NCBI GenBank assembly: GCA_029552745.1
Contig: JAKPDK010000042.1
Location: 1 to 64,000 of the forward strand
Origin: Candidatus Hydrogenedentota bacterium
GTDB taxonomy: Bacteria; Hydrogenedentota; Hydrogenedentia; Hydrogenedentales; SLHB01
Direction of reading: 5' to 3'
Length of the DNA stretch: 64,000 bases
Position numbers and translations under genes: made by a program. The notes beneath the pieces are model-generated. The model did not search any database and had not been told where the DNA came from. It was given only the letters and a program-made list of their open reading frames with translations. Position 1 is the first letter of the stretch, and every line of letters begins with the position of its first letter. This document shows, piece by piece, positions 25,747 to 34,201 of this stretch.

Positions 25747-28746
25747 ATGTTTCGAGCAGTACCCTCATCTTCAAAGGTCTCCTGGCAAATCTTGATTCCC
25801 TCATTAATTCTTATCAGTGGGTTTTGTGCGAATTCGGCGCTTGCAGACGCTGAGAGTCTGGATTTTCGTGCAAACCGAACGTTTGGCGAACCAGGATTGG
25901 CAATACGGTTTGAACTTCAATACGGGACGTCCGACGCGGAGAATTATTCGTGTGTTTGGGACTTTGGAGATGGTACGACATCAAACGATCTCTATCCCGA
26001 ACATGTTTATAATGAAGCGGGATGCTACACCGTATCTCTCACCCTGACAACCCGCGGGGGATCTTTTTCGAAAACAAAACAAGACTATGTACACATTGGT
26101 AGGCCAAGGGGTAACGAGAAAAGCATCCTCGATCTGCGCCAAGCAACCATCGTTTACAGCGGCGGAACACTCCCAAAAGCAGAGGCAAAGGCGCGCACTG
26201 TACTAATAGAAGAAGTGGAAAAACGCACGAATATACGTCTTCCCGAAAGTACAACATGGCCTTCTTCAGGCCCTGTCATTGCCATAACCGTTCAGTCAGG
26301 CATAGAGGGCCTCGGGGCGGAAGGTTATCACCTCTTCACAGATACATCTGCAAGCGAGCGGCCGGTTGTCTGGATCGTTGGAGTGGACGGTCGCGGTGTC
26401 CTTTATGGCGTAGGGCGATTCTTGCGGGAAATGCTCTGGGACACGGATTTCCTTCAACTTCCAGCACCTCTAGACATTGCCACCTCGCCGGCTTATCCCT
26501 TAAGAGGCCATCAGCTGGGATACCGAAATACAGCAAATTCCTATGACGCCTGGACAGTTGACCAGTATGAACAATATATCCGTGAACTGGTGATCTTTGG
26601 CTGTAACGCCATCGAGAACATTCCATTCGAACCAGAAGGTAACAGCCCGCATTTTCAATTGCCCCCAAGTCAGATGGCGCAAGAGTTGAGCCGCATTTGC
26701 GATGAGTATGATATCCAGTACTGGGTATGGACGCCTGCCGACTTCGATCTAACCAACACGGCTGCGCACAATGCCGCCCTAGTGCAACATGAACAGTTAT
26801 ATGCAGGCTGTACACGACTGGACGGGGTTTTTGTGCCAGGCGGTGATCCCGGAAATAACCCCCCGGAACAGGTAATGGTGTTTTTGGAAGAACTGGCGAC
26901 ACGACTCGCTGCCCATCACCCGAACGCGGGGGTGTGGGTCTCCAATCAAGGGTTTACCGAAGAGGAAAATGATTGGTTCTTTACTTATCTCCAAAATCAA
27001 CATCCTTCGTGGCTGGCTGGTGTCGTTTATGGACCTTGGACACGTCTTACCCTCGAGGAAGAGCGCACACGAACCCCTTCGCAATACCGCATTCGCAGAT
27101 ACCCGGACATTACACACAACGTCCGCTGTCAGTACCCTGTACCGGAGTGGGATGCGGCTTTTGCACACACCTTGGGAAGGGAAGCATCCAACCCCAGGCC
27201 CACACAAACTGCTCACATCCATAACGTGTTTGCACGTTTTGCTGACGGTTTTATTACGTATTCCGACGGCATTCACGATGACGTAAACAAAATTATCTGG
27301 TGCGTGAAAGGTTGGGATCCCGACTCCAACGTCGAAGAAACCTTGAAACAATACGGGCGTTTCTTCTTCGGTCCCTCCGTTGCCGACGGTGCCGCCACGG
27401 GAATACTTCAATTAGAATCAAACTGGTCGGGGCCGCTCGCAGATAATCCCGTTGTGGCAAATACCTTTGCCCACTGGCAGACCCTCGAGTCGGCTCACCC
27501 CGAACTTGCCAGCAATTGGCGATGGCAACTCTGTTTGCTTCGCGCCTATTATGATTTTTACACGCGCGAACGGCTTCACTATGAAACTGAGCAAGAGGCA
27601 CAAGCCAAAACGATCCTTGCTAATGCATCTAGCACAGGCGCAGAGACTACGATGACAAATGCGGAAGCCGTGCTCGCCCTAGCGGACACCGCGCCCGTGC
27701 GACGCGACCTTCAAGACCGCATTCAAGATTTGTGTACCGAGCTATATTCTTCGATAGGCCTCCAGACAAGCACCGCCCCTCCTTTTAATGCCAGTGGGTT
27801 GGAACGCGGCTGTGTGTTAGATACACTCAACTGGCCCCTCAACGACCGTTGTTGGTTACAAATACGTTTCTCTGCTATACGAAGCTTGGGAAACGAAACG
27901 GACAAACTCAGTGCCATTAATGAACTACTCAACTGGGAGAATCCAGGAGAAGGGGGATTCTACGACGACCTCGGGGCGCTCCATAAACAGCCTCATGTGG
28001 TACAACCGCGGGATTGGGCAGTTGATCCGGGTCGCCTGCGTTCCGTACAAAATGAGGTCTCATGGCATAACGGCAACCGACAGGACTTGAAACGGGGCGG
28101 CGGCCGACTTTCTTGGCAGAATCAGGCGCAAACACTCTATGGCACGCCGCTCCAGATGCATTACGCGGGATTACAAGCGGAAAAGCAGTACAAGCTCCGC
28201 GTGGTTTACACAGGACGATTCGCGGCGACCATGCGGCTCACAGCCAATGGCACATACACCGTTCACAGTGATTTGCCTCAACCAGCTACACCGACCGTTC
28301 TCGAGTATCTATTGCCACTCGATGTCACGGCTGGAGGCACGCTGGACTTGCAATGGGACCTTGTCAGCGGACGTGGGTGTCAAGTAGCGGAGGTCTGGCT
28401 CGTACCTCAAGAACCATTCCGAGGACCAGCATCTGTACAGGCGTCTGACGGGGAGTTTGCTGACAGAATACGCATCACCTATAGCCCCGTAGAAGGGGCG
28501 GTCTCCTACTGGATTTACCGTGCGGAGACACCGAACATCAATTCCGCCATACTTATCGCAACGTGGAATCAAACCTCGTTAGACGATTTTTCTATTGAAG
28601 ATCCGCTTCCGCCGGCATGGGGTTGCGCAGGACCAAACGGTTCTCCCCAAGTACGGCTATATTATTACTGGGTCAGCGCCTACAACGGAACAGAGGAAAG
28701 TTTGAAAAGTGGGCCTGATAGCGGTTACGCTGCGCCAAAACGGTAA
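25747..28746 (+). CDS. Giant secreted PKD-domain protein with glycosidase-like region
   Basis: ATG 25747 has GGGAG eight bases upstream and gives 999 residues. A signal peptide (ILIPSLILISGFCANSALA) is followed by a PKD domain at about 45-120 (CVWDFGDGTTSNDLYPEHVY). Residues 130-240 resemble the alpha/beta N-domain of GH20/GH67-type enzymes (VDGRGVLYGVGRFLREML), then a TIM-barrel-like part with RGHQLGYRNTANSYDAWTV, CDEYDIQYWVWTPADFD and HIHNVFARFADGFITY. The C-terminal 250 residues (ELLNWENPGEGGFYDDLG, GRGCQVAEVWLVPQ) match the protein cut by the right window edge, then a fibronectin-like tail. Probably an extracellular polysaccharide-acting protein; catalytic residues not assigned. Confidence 0.75.
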   Translation: MFRAVPSSSKVSWQILIPSLILISGFCANSALADAESLDFRANRTFGEPGLAIRFELQYGTSDAENYSCVWDFGDGTTSNDLYPEHVYNEAGCYTVSLTLTTRGGSFSKTKQDYVHIGRPRGNEKSILDLRQATIVYSGGTLPKAEAKARTVLIEEVEKRTNIRLPESTTWPSSGPVIAITVQSGIEGLGAEGYHLFTDTSASERPVVWIVGVDGRGVLYGVGRFLREMLWDTDFLQLPAPLDIATSPAYPLRGHQLGYRNTANSYDAWTVDQYEQYIRELVIFGCNAIENIPFEPEGNSPHFQLPPSQMAQELSRICDEYDIQYWVWTPADFDLTNTAAHNAALVQHEQLYAGCTRLDGVFVPGGDPGNNPPEQVMVFLEELATRLAAHHPNAGVWVSNQGFTEEENDWFFTYLQNQHPSWLAGVVYGPWTRLTLEEERTRTPSQYRIRRYPDITHNVRCQYPVPEWDAAFAHTLGREASNPRPTQTAHIHNVFARFADGFITYSDGIHDDVNKIIWCVKGWDPDSNVEETLKQYGRFFFGPSVADGAATGILQLESNWSGPLADNPVVANTFAHWQTLESAHPELASNWRWQLCLLRAYYDFYTRERLHYETEQEAQAKTILANASSTGAETTMTNAEAVLALADTAPVRRDLQDRIQDLCTELYSSIGLQTSTAPPFNASGLERGCVLDTLNWPLNDRCWLQIRFSAIRSLGNETDKLSAINELLNWENPGEGGFYDDLGALHKQPHVVQPRDWAVDPGRLRSVQNEVSWHNGNRQDLKRGGGRLSWQNQAQTLYGTPLQMHYAGLQAEKQYKLRVVYTGRFAATMRLTANGTYTVHSDLPQPATPTVLEYLLPLDVTAGGTLDLQWDLVSGRGCQVAEVWLVPQEPFRGPASVQASDGEFADRIRITYSPVEGAVSYWIYRAETPNINSAILIATWNQTSLDDFSIEDPLPPAWGCAGPNGSPQVRLYYYWVSAYNGTEESLKSGPDSGYAAPKR

Positions 28747-28894
28747 AAGCTAATTTCCAATTCTCAAACCACAGAAATGACCTCAAAATAGAAGCGCTTC
28801 TTGATGGCGTTCACTCTGCTTGTCTGCGGCATTTTCGTACCCGCCACATGCCAGGTGTCGCCCGGTAATAGGCATAACCCGACCAGCGGTAAAT

Positions 28895-28932
28895 GTTGCA
28901 TAAGTTCACAAACCTTTGGCACTGCATCGAGG
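28895..28932. repeat. TTGCATAAG...TTTGGCAC motif flanking the palindromic element
   Basis: GTTGCATAAGTTCACAAACC followed by TTTGGCACTGCATCGAGG. Close copies lie at 36901-36940 (opposite strand) and 62089-62117, each next to the palindromic repeats. Confidence 0.65.
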
Positions 28933-28959
28933 AGGCAGACCAGGCTTATACGCTCGGTT

Positions 28960-29101
28960 GTCATTGCGAGGAGCGAGTCCCCGAAGCGACGAAGCAATCC
29001 CCTCAACCGCGCAGCGCAAGAGGGCGCCGCACAAAGTTACGAACTTTCCAAACTACCTGAGGGGATTGCCACGTCGCCCCTTCGGGGCTCCTCGCAATGA
29101 C
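28960..29101. repeat. Palindromic dispersed element, copy C
   Basis: The cleanest single copy, 142 bases, GTCATTGCGAGGAGCGAG to CTCCTCGCAATGAC. Inner arms are GACGAAGCAATCCCCTCAAC and GAGGGGATTGCCACGTCGCC. It lies in the gap between two plus-strand genes. Confidence 0.88.
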
Positions 29102-29242
29102 AGAGCGCGGGCCATAGCGCAATTGGACGTAATAACGAAAAACAAGTAATTTTGAGTGGTCAAACGGGTTCGTAAATAGTTCAAACATACTTCGGGATAC
29201 TACGCGTCGGTGCCTTTTCCTGAATGATCTTCACGGAAAGTC

Positions 29243-29299
29243 CTCTCTTCAATTGCTCACCCCACATAACAAAAAGTGCCAAAGGTACTGGACGAATCC
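29243..29299 (+). promoter_or_regulatory. Conserved upstream block, copy 2
   Basis: CTCTCTTCAATTGCTCACCC, then ACATAACAAAAA and the core GTGCCAAAGGTACTGGACG starting at 29276. Matches blocks at 24290 and 46823. The core is 53 bases before the proposed -10 and 88 bases before the GTG of the protease gene. Confidence 0.6.
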
Positions 29300-29325
29300 A
29301 GATGTTTCATCCGGTAAGCCGTAGT

Positions 29326-29334
29326 TGGTATACT
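29326..29334 (+). promoter_or_regulatory. Extended -10 promoter of the DegP-like operon
   Basis: TGG-TATACT is an extended -10 box (hexamer 29329-29334). The -35 region is weak (TTTCAT at 29305-29310), which is usual for extended -10 promoters or activated ones. Start codon 30 bases downstream. Confidence 0.5.
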
Positions 29335-29363
29335 TTCTCGGAGGTCTTCTAGGAGTTCCAAAC

Positions 29364-30707
29364 GTGAAACAGGTTGCTTTTTTGATAAGTGTTGCGGTTG
29401 TGCTTTCCAGTGGATGCGCTACGCTGGCGCCAAGTCAAGACGCGGCGGTCATTCGTGCAAAAGAAAAAGTAGCGCCTGCACTGGTTCATATTCGACCGGT
29501 CAAAGAGGTTTTCACCGAAGGTAAACGCGAGGAGGTTCTTGTAATCGGCAGTGGGTTTATCATCTCACCCGATGGATACGTGGTGACAAACGAGCATGTT
29601 GCCGGTTCCAGCCGCGTGGTCAACTGTGTGCTGTATACGAAGGAGGAGATGGAGGCTGAAGTAGTCGGAGTGGATCGGTACACCGACATCGCCGTGCTTA
29701 AACTCAAAACCGACCGCCGCGATTTCCCATCGGTCAAATTGGGTTCTTCGTCATCACTGAGGGCCGGTGAAACGGTCTTGGCTCTCGGAAGCCCACACGG
29801 TTTGGCGCGATCGGTCTCGAAAGGTATCGTGAGCGTTCCGGACCGATACTTAAGCACGCCCGATTTCATGGACATTAATTACAACAATTGGATCCAAACG
29901 GACGCCGCTATCAATCCGGGTAACAGCGGTGGACCTTTGGTTAACTTGCGCGGAGAAGTTGTGGGAATCAATGCGCGGCGGTTGGGGGGAGCGGAAAATG
30001 TCGGGTTTGCAATCCCCATAGACGTCGCTAAAGAAGTGATACAATCTATCTTGAAAAACGGACGGATGATTCGCGGATGGATAGGCTTATCGTTTCAAGA
30101 ACTTTCCAGAAAAACCGGCGACGTCAAACAAGAAGGGGTAGTGGTGGCAGACGTCGAACCGCTTTCGCCAGCTGCGGAGGTGGGAATACGTCCCGGCGAC
30201 ATCCTTCTGAGTGTGAATGGGAAACCGACGACAGCACGGTTTATAGAAGATTTGCCGGTGATTAACAAACTAATTGCAGATTTACCTATCGACCAGCCAG
30301 CAACCTTGCATTTGCTGCGGGGCGACCAAGCTCTTGATGTGGAGGTCAAGCCCGAAGAACGCAGTGATGTTGTCGGTAAAGAGGTCGAGTTTCCTGAATG
30401 GGGGTTCACCGCCACAGAATTGACACCCGAATTGGCACGACGGGCACAGATATCCTCCAGACAAGGGGTATTGGTGTCCGGCATCCAGGTGGGAGGACTC
30501 GCCGCAGCCGCTGAGCTGGGTAGGGGAGATATTATCCTTAAGGTGGACGATGCGGAAGTGACAGACCTTGAAACGTTCTCCAAACTGTACCGGGAACGAG
30601 TCGATTCGAAAAAACGTCTCGTGTTATTGGATATACGACGCGGCGCCCTCATGCGCTACATTTTAATAAAACAAGAAACGGAATCAACGAACGGTCAAGA
30701 ACCATGA
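29364..30707 (+). CDS. DegP/HtrA-like lipoprotein serine protease with two PDZ domains
   Basis: GTG 29364 with AGGAG eight bases upstream gives 447 residues. A lipobox VVLSSGC puts a lipidated Cys at 18, so this HtrA is probably membrane-tethered, unlike soluble DegP. The trypsin-like triad is complete: H78 in VVTNEHV, D108 in YTDIAVLKL and S188 in NPGNSGGPL. Two PDZ domains follow (VVADVEPLSPAAEVGIRPGD and VSGIQVGGLAAAAELGRGD). Role: envelope protein quality control. It opens a three-gene operon; its stop overlaps the next start (ATGA). Confidence 0.92.
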   Translation: MKQVAFLISVAVVLSSGCATLAPSQDAAVIRAKEKVAPALVHIRPVKEVFTEGKREEVLVIGSGFIISPDGYVVTNEHVAGSSRVVNCVLYTKEEMEAEVVGVDRYTDIAVLKLKTDRRDFPSVKLGSSSSLRAGETVLALGSPHGLARSVSKGIVSVPDRYLSTPDFMDINYNNWIQTDAAINPGNSGGPLVNLRGEVVGINARRLGGAENVGFAIPIDVAKEVIQSILKNGRMIRGWIGLSFQELSRKTGDVKQEGVVVADVEPLSPAAEVGIRPGDILLSVNGKPTTARFIEDLPVINKLIADLPIDQPATLHLLRGDQALDVEVKPEERSDVVGKEVEFPEWGFTATELTPELARRAQISSRQGVLVSGIQVGGLAAAAELGRGDIILKVDDAEVTDLETFSKLYRERVDSKKRLVLLDIRRGALMRYILIKQETESTNGQEP

Positions 30708-32164
30708 CATTACCTCATACTTTCAGAAGATCTCGGACTATAAACGCACACCGATGGGCCTTACTGGGGATCGTTTTCTGCGCGTCATGGCTTGTTGGAA
30801 GTGCCAACGCGCAAGAGCCTTTCAGCCCGGCGTTTATCCAGACACAATATCAGCGGTATGCCCCCGCTATGGCAGTTGTGTTTTATTCGCTCGAAATTAC
30901 GAACCCGGCGACGGGCGAAGTCGCCCGACGAGATGGGCGTGCGCCAGGCTTGTTGGTTTCGGAATCAGGTTTGGTTATCACTCACGGACATATGCAAGTA
31001 GAGAATATGGAGCCATTCAACATACGGGTCCAAGTGGGACGCGAGGGAAATGAGAAAGAATATCCCGCCAAACTACTTAAGAAACCTGACGACATAAATC
31101 TTTGTTTTGTGCAGATTCAAGCAAGTGAAGGTGAGAAATTTCCCCACGCCGTATTTCAGCCCGGCGCAACCCTCGAACTTGGAGAACCGGTGTTAATCCT
31201 GACTGTTCTGGGAGAAACTTTGGACTATACGCCATCGGTGATGATTCGCCGTGTGGGTGCCATACTGGACAAACCCCGCACGACGTACTGTCTCGATGAA
31301 CCGTTGGGACTTGGCGCTGTTGCGGGTCCCGCTATTAACCGCAAAGGTCAACTGGTCGGTGTTGTGGGCTTTGACCTTTCCCCTCAAGAAGGCGGCGAGC
31401 TATATGTCCGCAGCGGTCATCCCCTTGTGTATCAGTCAGACCTGTTCCGTGCCTATATCGACAATCCCCCTAGTGAATCTCAACCACGGGACGCGCGCCA
31501 AGCGGCATGGCTGGGAATTATCAACCAACCATTGACGGATGACTTGGCGGAGTACTGGGGCTTGCCCAAGAACGGCGGTATTGTCGTGAGCTCGATTGTC
31601 CCGGGGTCACCGGCATCTCAATCCGGACTGCAACGTGGAGATGTTATCGTTGAGTTTAACGGTATTCCTATAAAGGCGCTGCAGAATCGGGAAATGCTCG
31701 CCTTCACCAAATTGGTGCGCGAAACGGGACCCGGAAAAACCGTTCCCATCACTGTATTGCGTAAGGGACAACCGGTACACCTCGAAATCACACTGGGCGA
31801 AAGACCCAAGACTGCCCGAGATGCCGAAGAATACGAGGATACTATCTTTGGCCTTACGGTTCGTGAAATCACGACTGACTTGCGCATGCGGGTGAACCTC
31901 TCTGAGGATGTGCAAGGCGTCATCGTCTCCCGCGTACGCAATGGCAGCGCCGCACAAATTGCAGGGATGCGTCCCGGCGTCATCATCATGAGTGTCGGGG
32001 GGCTTCCCGTGAAGAATCTCACTGAATATGAGGACGCCGTCACGAGAATCGCCCGACAGAAACCTCCGGAGGTCTCGGTGTTTTGTCGGGTGGGTGCACG
32101 CACCGGCTTCTTCCGCATCCGTCCCCGTTGGGAAGCCGATTCTATGGAAACGGAACGGCAATGA
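30704..32164 (+). CDS. Catalytically dead HtrA-like PDZ protein
   Basis: A 486-residue paralogue of the preceding protease with a cleavable signal peptide (LGIVFCASWLVGSANA). The trypsin-like fold is retained: H96 in VITHGHM and D130 in DDINLCFVQI stand where the catalytic His and Asp belong. The nucleophile loop that should read GNSGGPL is GAVAGPA (204-210), with Val206 at the Ser site, so no protease activity is expected. Two PDZ domains follow (VVSSIVPGSPASQSGLQRGD, VSRVRNGSAAQIAGMRPGV). Start overlaps the previous stop and its own stop overlaps the next start. Probably a regulatory or scaffold partner of the active protease. Confidence 0.88.
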   Translation: MTLPHTFRRSRTINAHRWALLGIVFCASWLVGSANAQEPFSPAFIQTQYQRYAPAMAVVFYSLEITNPATGEVARRDGRAPGLLVSESGLVITHGHMQVENMEPFNIRVQVGREGNEKEYPAKLLKKPDDINLCFVQIQASEGEKFPHAVFQPGATLELGEPVLILTVLGETLDYTPSVMIRRVGAILDKPRTTYCLDEPLGLGAVAGPAINRKGQLVGVVGFDLSPQEGGELYVRSGHPLVYQSDLFRAYIDNPPSESQPRDARQAAWLGIINQPLTDDLAEYWGLPKNGGIVVSSIVPGSPASQSGLQRGDVIVEFNGIPIKALQNREMLAFTKLVRETGPGKTVPITVLRKGQPVHLEITLGERPKTARDAEEYEDTIFGLTVREITTDLRMRVNLSEDVQGVIVSRVRNGSAAQIAGMRPGVIIMSVGGLPVKNLTEYEDAVTRIARQKPPEVSVFCRVGARTGFFRIRPRWEADSMETERQ

Positions 32165-32745
32165 GCCGCGTACGCTGTGGGTTACCGCTGCTGCTTCTAC
32201 TGTTAGGAAGTGCCTGTTCCCGCAACACCCCGACGAACCTTTTTGAGCGAGCGGAATACTTGATTCTAGAACAACGCTACGAAGAGGCAATACCTCTGTT
32301 AAAACAATTCCTTCTGAAGAATCCCTATCACAGCGGCGCCCATTACTACCTGGGACGTTGTTATTTTGCACCAAAAGACAAGTTCTGGTTTGCAATAGCA
32401 GAGGGTGAGATTCAAACAGCGCTGGCTTTATTTCTTCGTGATGGGAAGAAAAGCACGATCCAGCGGTTTTCTGCAGAGTATTTTGAATTGATCTGTCATT
32501 TGGACATTGCGAAAATTCGTTTACGACAAGCCATGTTTCTTACCGAAAAACTGGGTGATTTTCGCACGGCGGCCGCTCTCCTTGAACAAGCCACACATTC
32601 CGTAGAAGCTGCGCGCGAGGTCTCACCCAATTCGCCGGATGTTCAACAAATTGACCAGTTGATCCGCGACTTTCGCAGGTCCCTGGAGATGCCCATGCCA
32701 CGTCCCAGCACGCCGCCGCGGGCATTACCCGGCACGCTCATTTGA
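32161..32745 (+). CDS. TPR-containing lipoprotein
   Basis: ATG 32161 overlaps the previous stop in an ATGA. The 194-residue product has a lipobox LLLLGSAC with Cys19. The mature part has tetratricopeptide-like helices: LFERAEYLILEQRYEEAIPL, KNPYHSGAHYYLGRCYF and a later helical pair ending in a proline-rich tail. TPR lipoproteins usually scaffold envelope complexes. Third gene of the operon, it may hold client proteins or the two HtrA-like proteins together; that role is inferred from position only. Confidence 0.82.
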   Translation: MSRVRCGLPLLLLLLGSACSRNTPTNLFERAEYLILEQRYEEAIPLLKQFLLKNPYHSGAHYYLGRCYFAPKDKFWFAIAEGEIQTALALFLRDGKKSTIQRFSAEYFELICHLDIAKIRLRQAMFLTEKLGDFRTAAALLEQATHSVEAAREVSPNSPDVQQIDQLIRDFRRSLEMPMPRPSTPPRALPGTLI

Positions 32746-32802
32746 CAAGCAACTCGTCGCAGAGTACTGAAATCACGGGTTCCGGGTTTATTGAGAGAAG
32801 TG

Positions 32803-34008
32803 CTATTTTGAGAGTGTGAGCGCCCAAACGCGGGCGGGCTCCGTTAGAGAGAATGTACCCAGTAAAACCCGGCCGTCATAGACCGTTAAACATTGAACGC
32901 CCAAAATAGGCTCATGGGTCACACCGTCTTGTCGCATCTCTTGCCAGCGTGTCCCGTCGGCGCTTACGAATAAAGCGCCACCGACAGCTTGGGTCACCTT
33001 CACTCCAGGCGCATACAGCTCGCCTTCGTGAAGGAATCTACCTCGAACACCCACGACAAGCGTACCCTCGCTCACCACCAGGGAGGTCGCCGTAGAAAAA
33101 AGCGGGTTGGTTATTCCGTCTTTGGCTACGCATTCCCAATCCGCCAGCGGCGCCTTTTCAGTTAGCGGCGCCCGCCAAATCTCAAATCCAGAAGCACCGT
33201 TCCATGTCGTTGCATACACACGTCCCTCGAGTACCGCCAGTCCGCCGATGTGTTGGTTGGTGCGCTTACCAAAACCAGGTTCATTGAGCAGTTGCCAAGA
33301 TTCTCCGGCATGACCTTTCACAACTCGGCGAATTTCGCCACCGCTTGCGGGCGGAAGAAGGCTTTCCGTTCCTACAAGAAACTGGTTTTCAAGCACACAT
33401 ACCGACGTGATGTCACTGGTTGCGGGCGCCATCCAGTCCTCTGTTTTGACACGAGACCAATCCGACGGCGCGCCCGTGTTGGAACACCAGATTTGGGCGC
33501 CTTGCGCATAGTCGGCACAGGCGGCATAGAGCGTGTCATCAAAAACCCACAACTGGGAAATAGACTCGCTCGTAGACTGTCCGAATCCGTCGGTTGTAAT
33601 GACTTCCCACTTTACGGGCTCGTCCTTCAAATCACTCCGATACAGCTGGGCTCCCGTCTCGGTATTCCACGTCCCGACGTACAGATACCCCCTATACTCC
33701 CCTATCCCGGTGACACAGAAATTACGGGGATTTCCAAAACCCGGTTCCGCAATACGCTTCCATTTCTTTCCATCTTCCGCCCAAAATACCCCGCCCCCTT
33801 TCGCCGTGTTCCACGTACCGGCAAACACGCCACGAGACGCACTGAACAGACACCAGACCCCCGTATCGTCTTTTTCACCCAATCCTTCAGGAGACACGGG
33901 CTTAAAATCTGCCGCCTCCGCTTCGACTAGAAAAGGAATTGTAGTGAAAAAAATAACTAAACCAAGTCTTTTTCCAAAGCATCTTGCAACGTTTCTGAGA
34001 TAGACCAT
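32803..34008 (-). CDS. Secreted beta-propeller-like protein
   Basis: Start taken at ATG 34008, nine bases after AGG; an ATG at 34017 is possible. The roughly 401-residue protein has a signal peptide (LGLVIFFTTIPFLVEAEA). The mature part repeats a pattern in which GxLYVGTWNTxTGAxLYRS-like strands alternate with loops: FAGTWNTAKGGGVFW, YLYVGTWNTETGAQLYRSD, TLYAACADYAQGAQIWCS, RVYATTWNGASGFEIWR. That is six or so blades of a propeller, like BNR/Kelch-type folds. No catalytic residues recognised; substrate or partner binding is likely. Monocistronic, convergent to the protease operon. Confidence 0.72.
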   Translation of the reverse strand: MVYLRNVARCFGKRLGLVIFFTTIPFLVEAEAADFKPVSPEGLGEKDDTGVWCLFSASRGVFAGTWNTAKGGGVFWAEDGKKWKRIAEPGFGNPRNFCVTGIGEYRGYLYVGTWNTETGAQLYRSDLKDEPVKWEVITTDGFGQSTSESISQLWVFDDTLYAACADYAQGAQIWCSNTGAPSDWSRVKTEDWMAPATSDITSVCVLENQFLVGTESLLPPASGGEIRRVVKGHAGESWQLLNEPGFGKRTNQHIGGLAVLEGRVYATTWNGASGFEIWRAPLTEKAPLADWECVAKDGITNPLFSTATSLVVSEGTLVVGVRGRFLHEGELYAPGVKVTQAVGGALFVSADGTRWQEMRQDGVTHEPILGVQCLTVYDGRVLLGTFSLTEPARVWALTLSK

Positions 34009-34201
34009 GAATGTCATCCTATTAAACAAAATGTGGAATCAACCGCAACACCGTTAATACGACTTTCGCGCAAAAGATGATACGTTGTCCTGTCGGTATT
34101 ACCCAATCAACCCCACTTAGGCCCGCCTTGACGATATCACGCCGTTAGCACAGCCCCCTATTTCAAACGAAAAGAAAAACAACGTTATGCTTACCCATGC
34201 G

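Noticed and set aside
28895-28932. Sigma54 promoter in the TTTGGCAC motif
   Set aside because: TGGCAC is present, but the -12 TTGC element at the required spacing is not.
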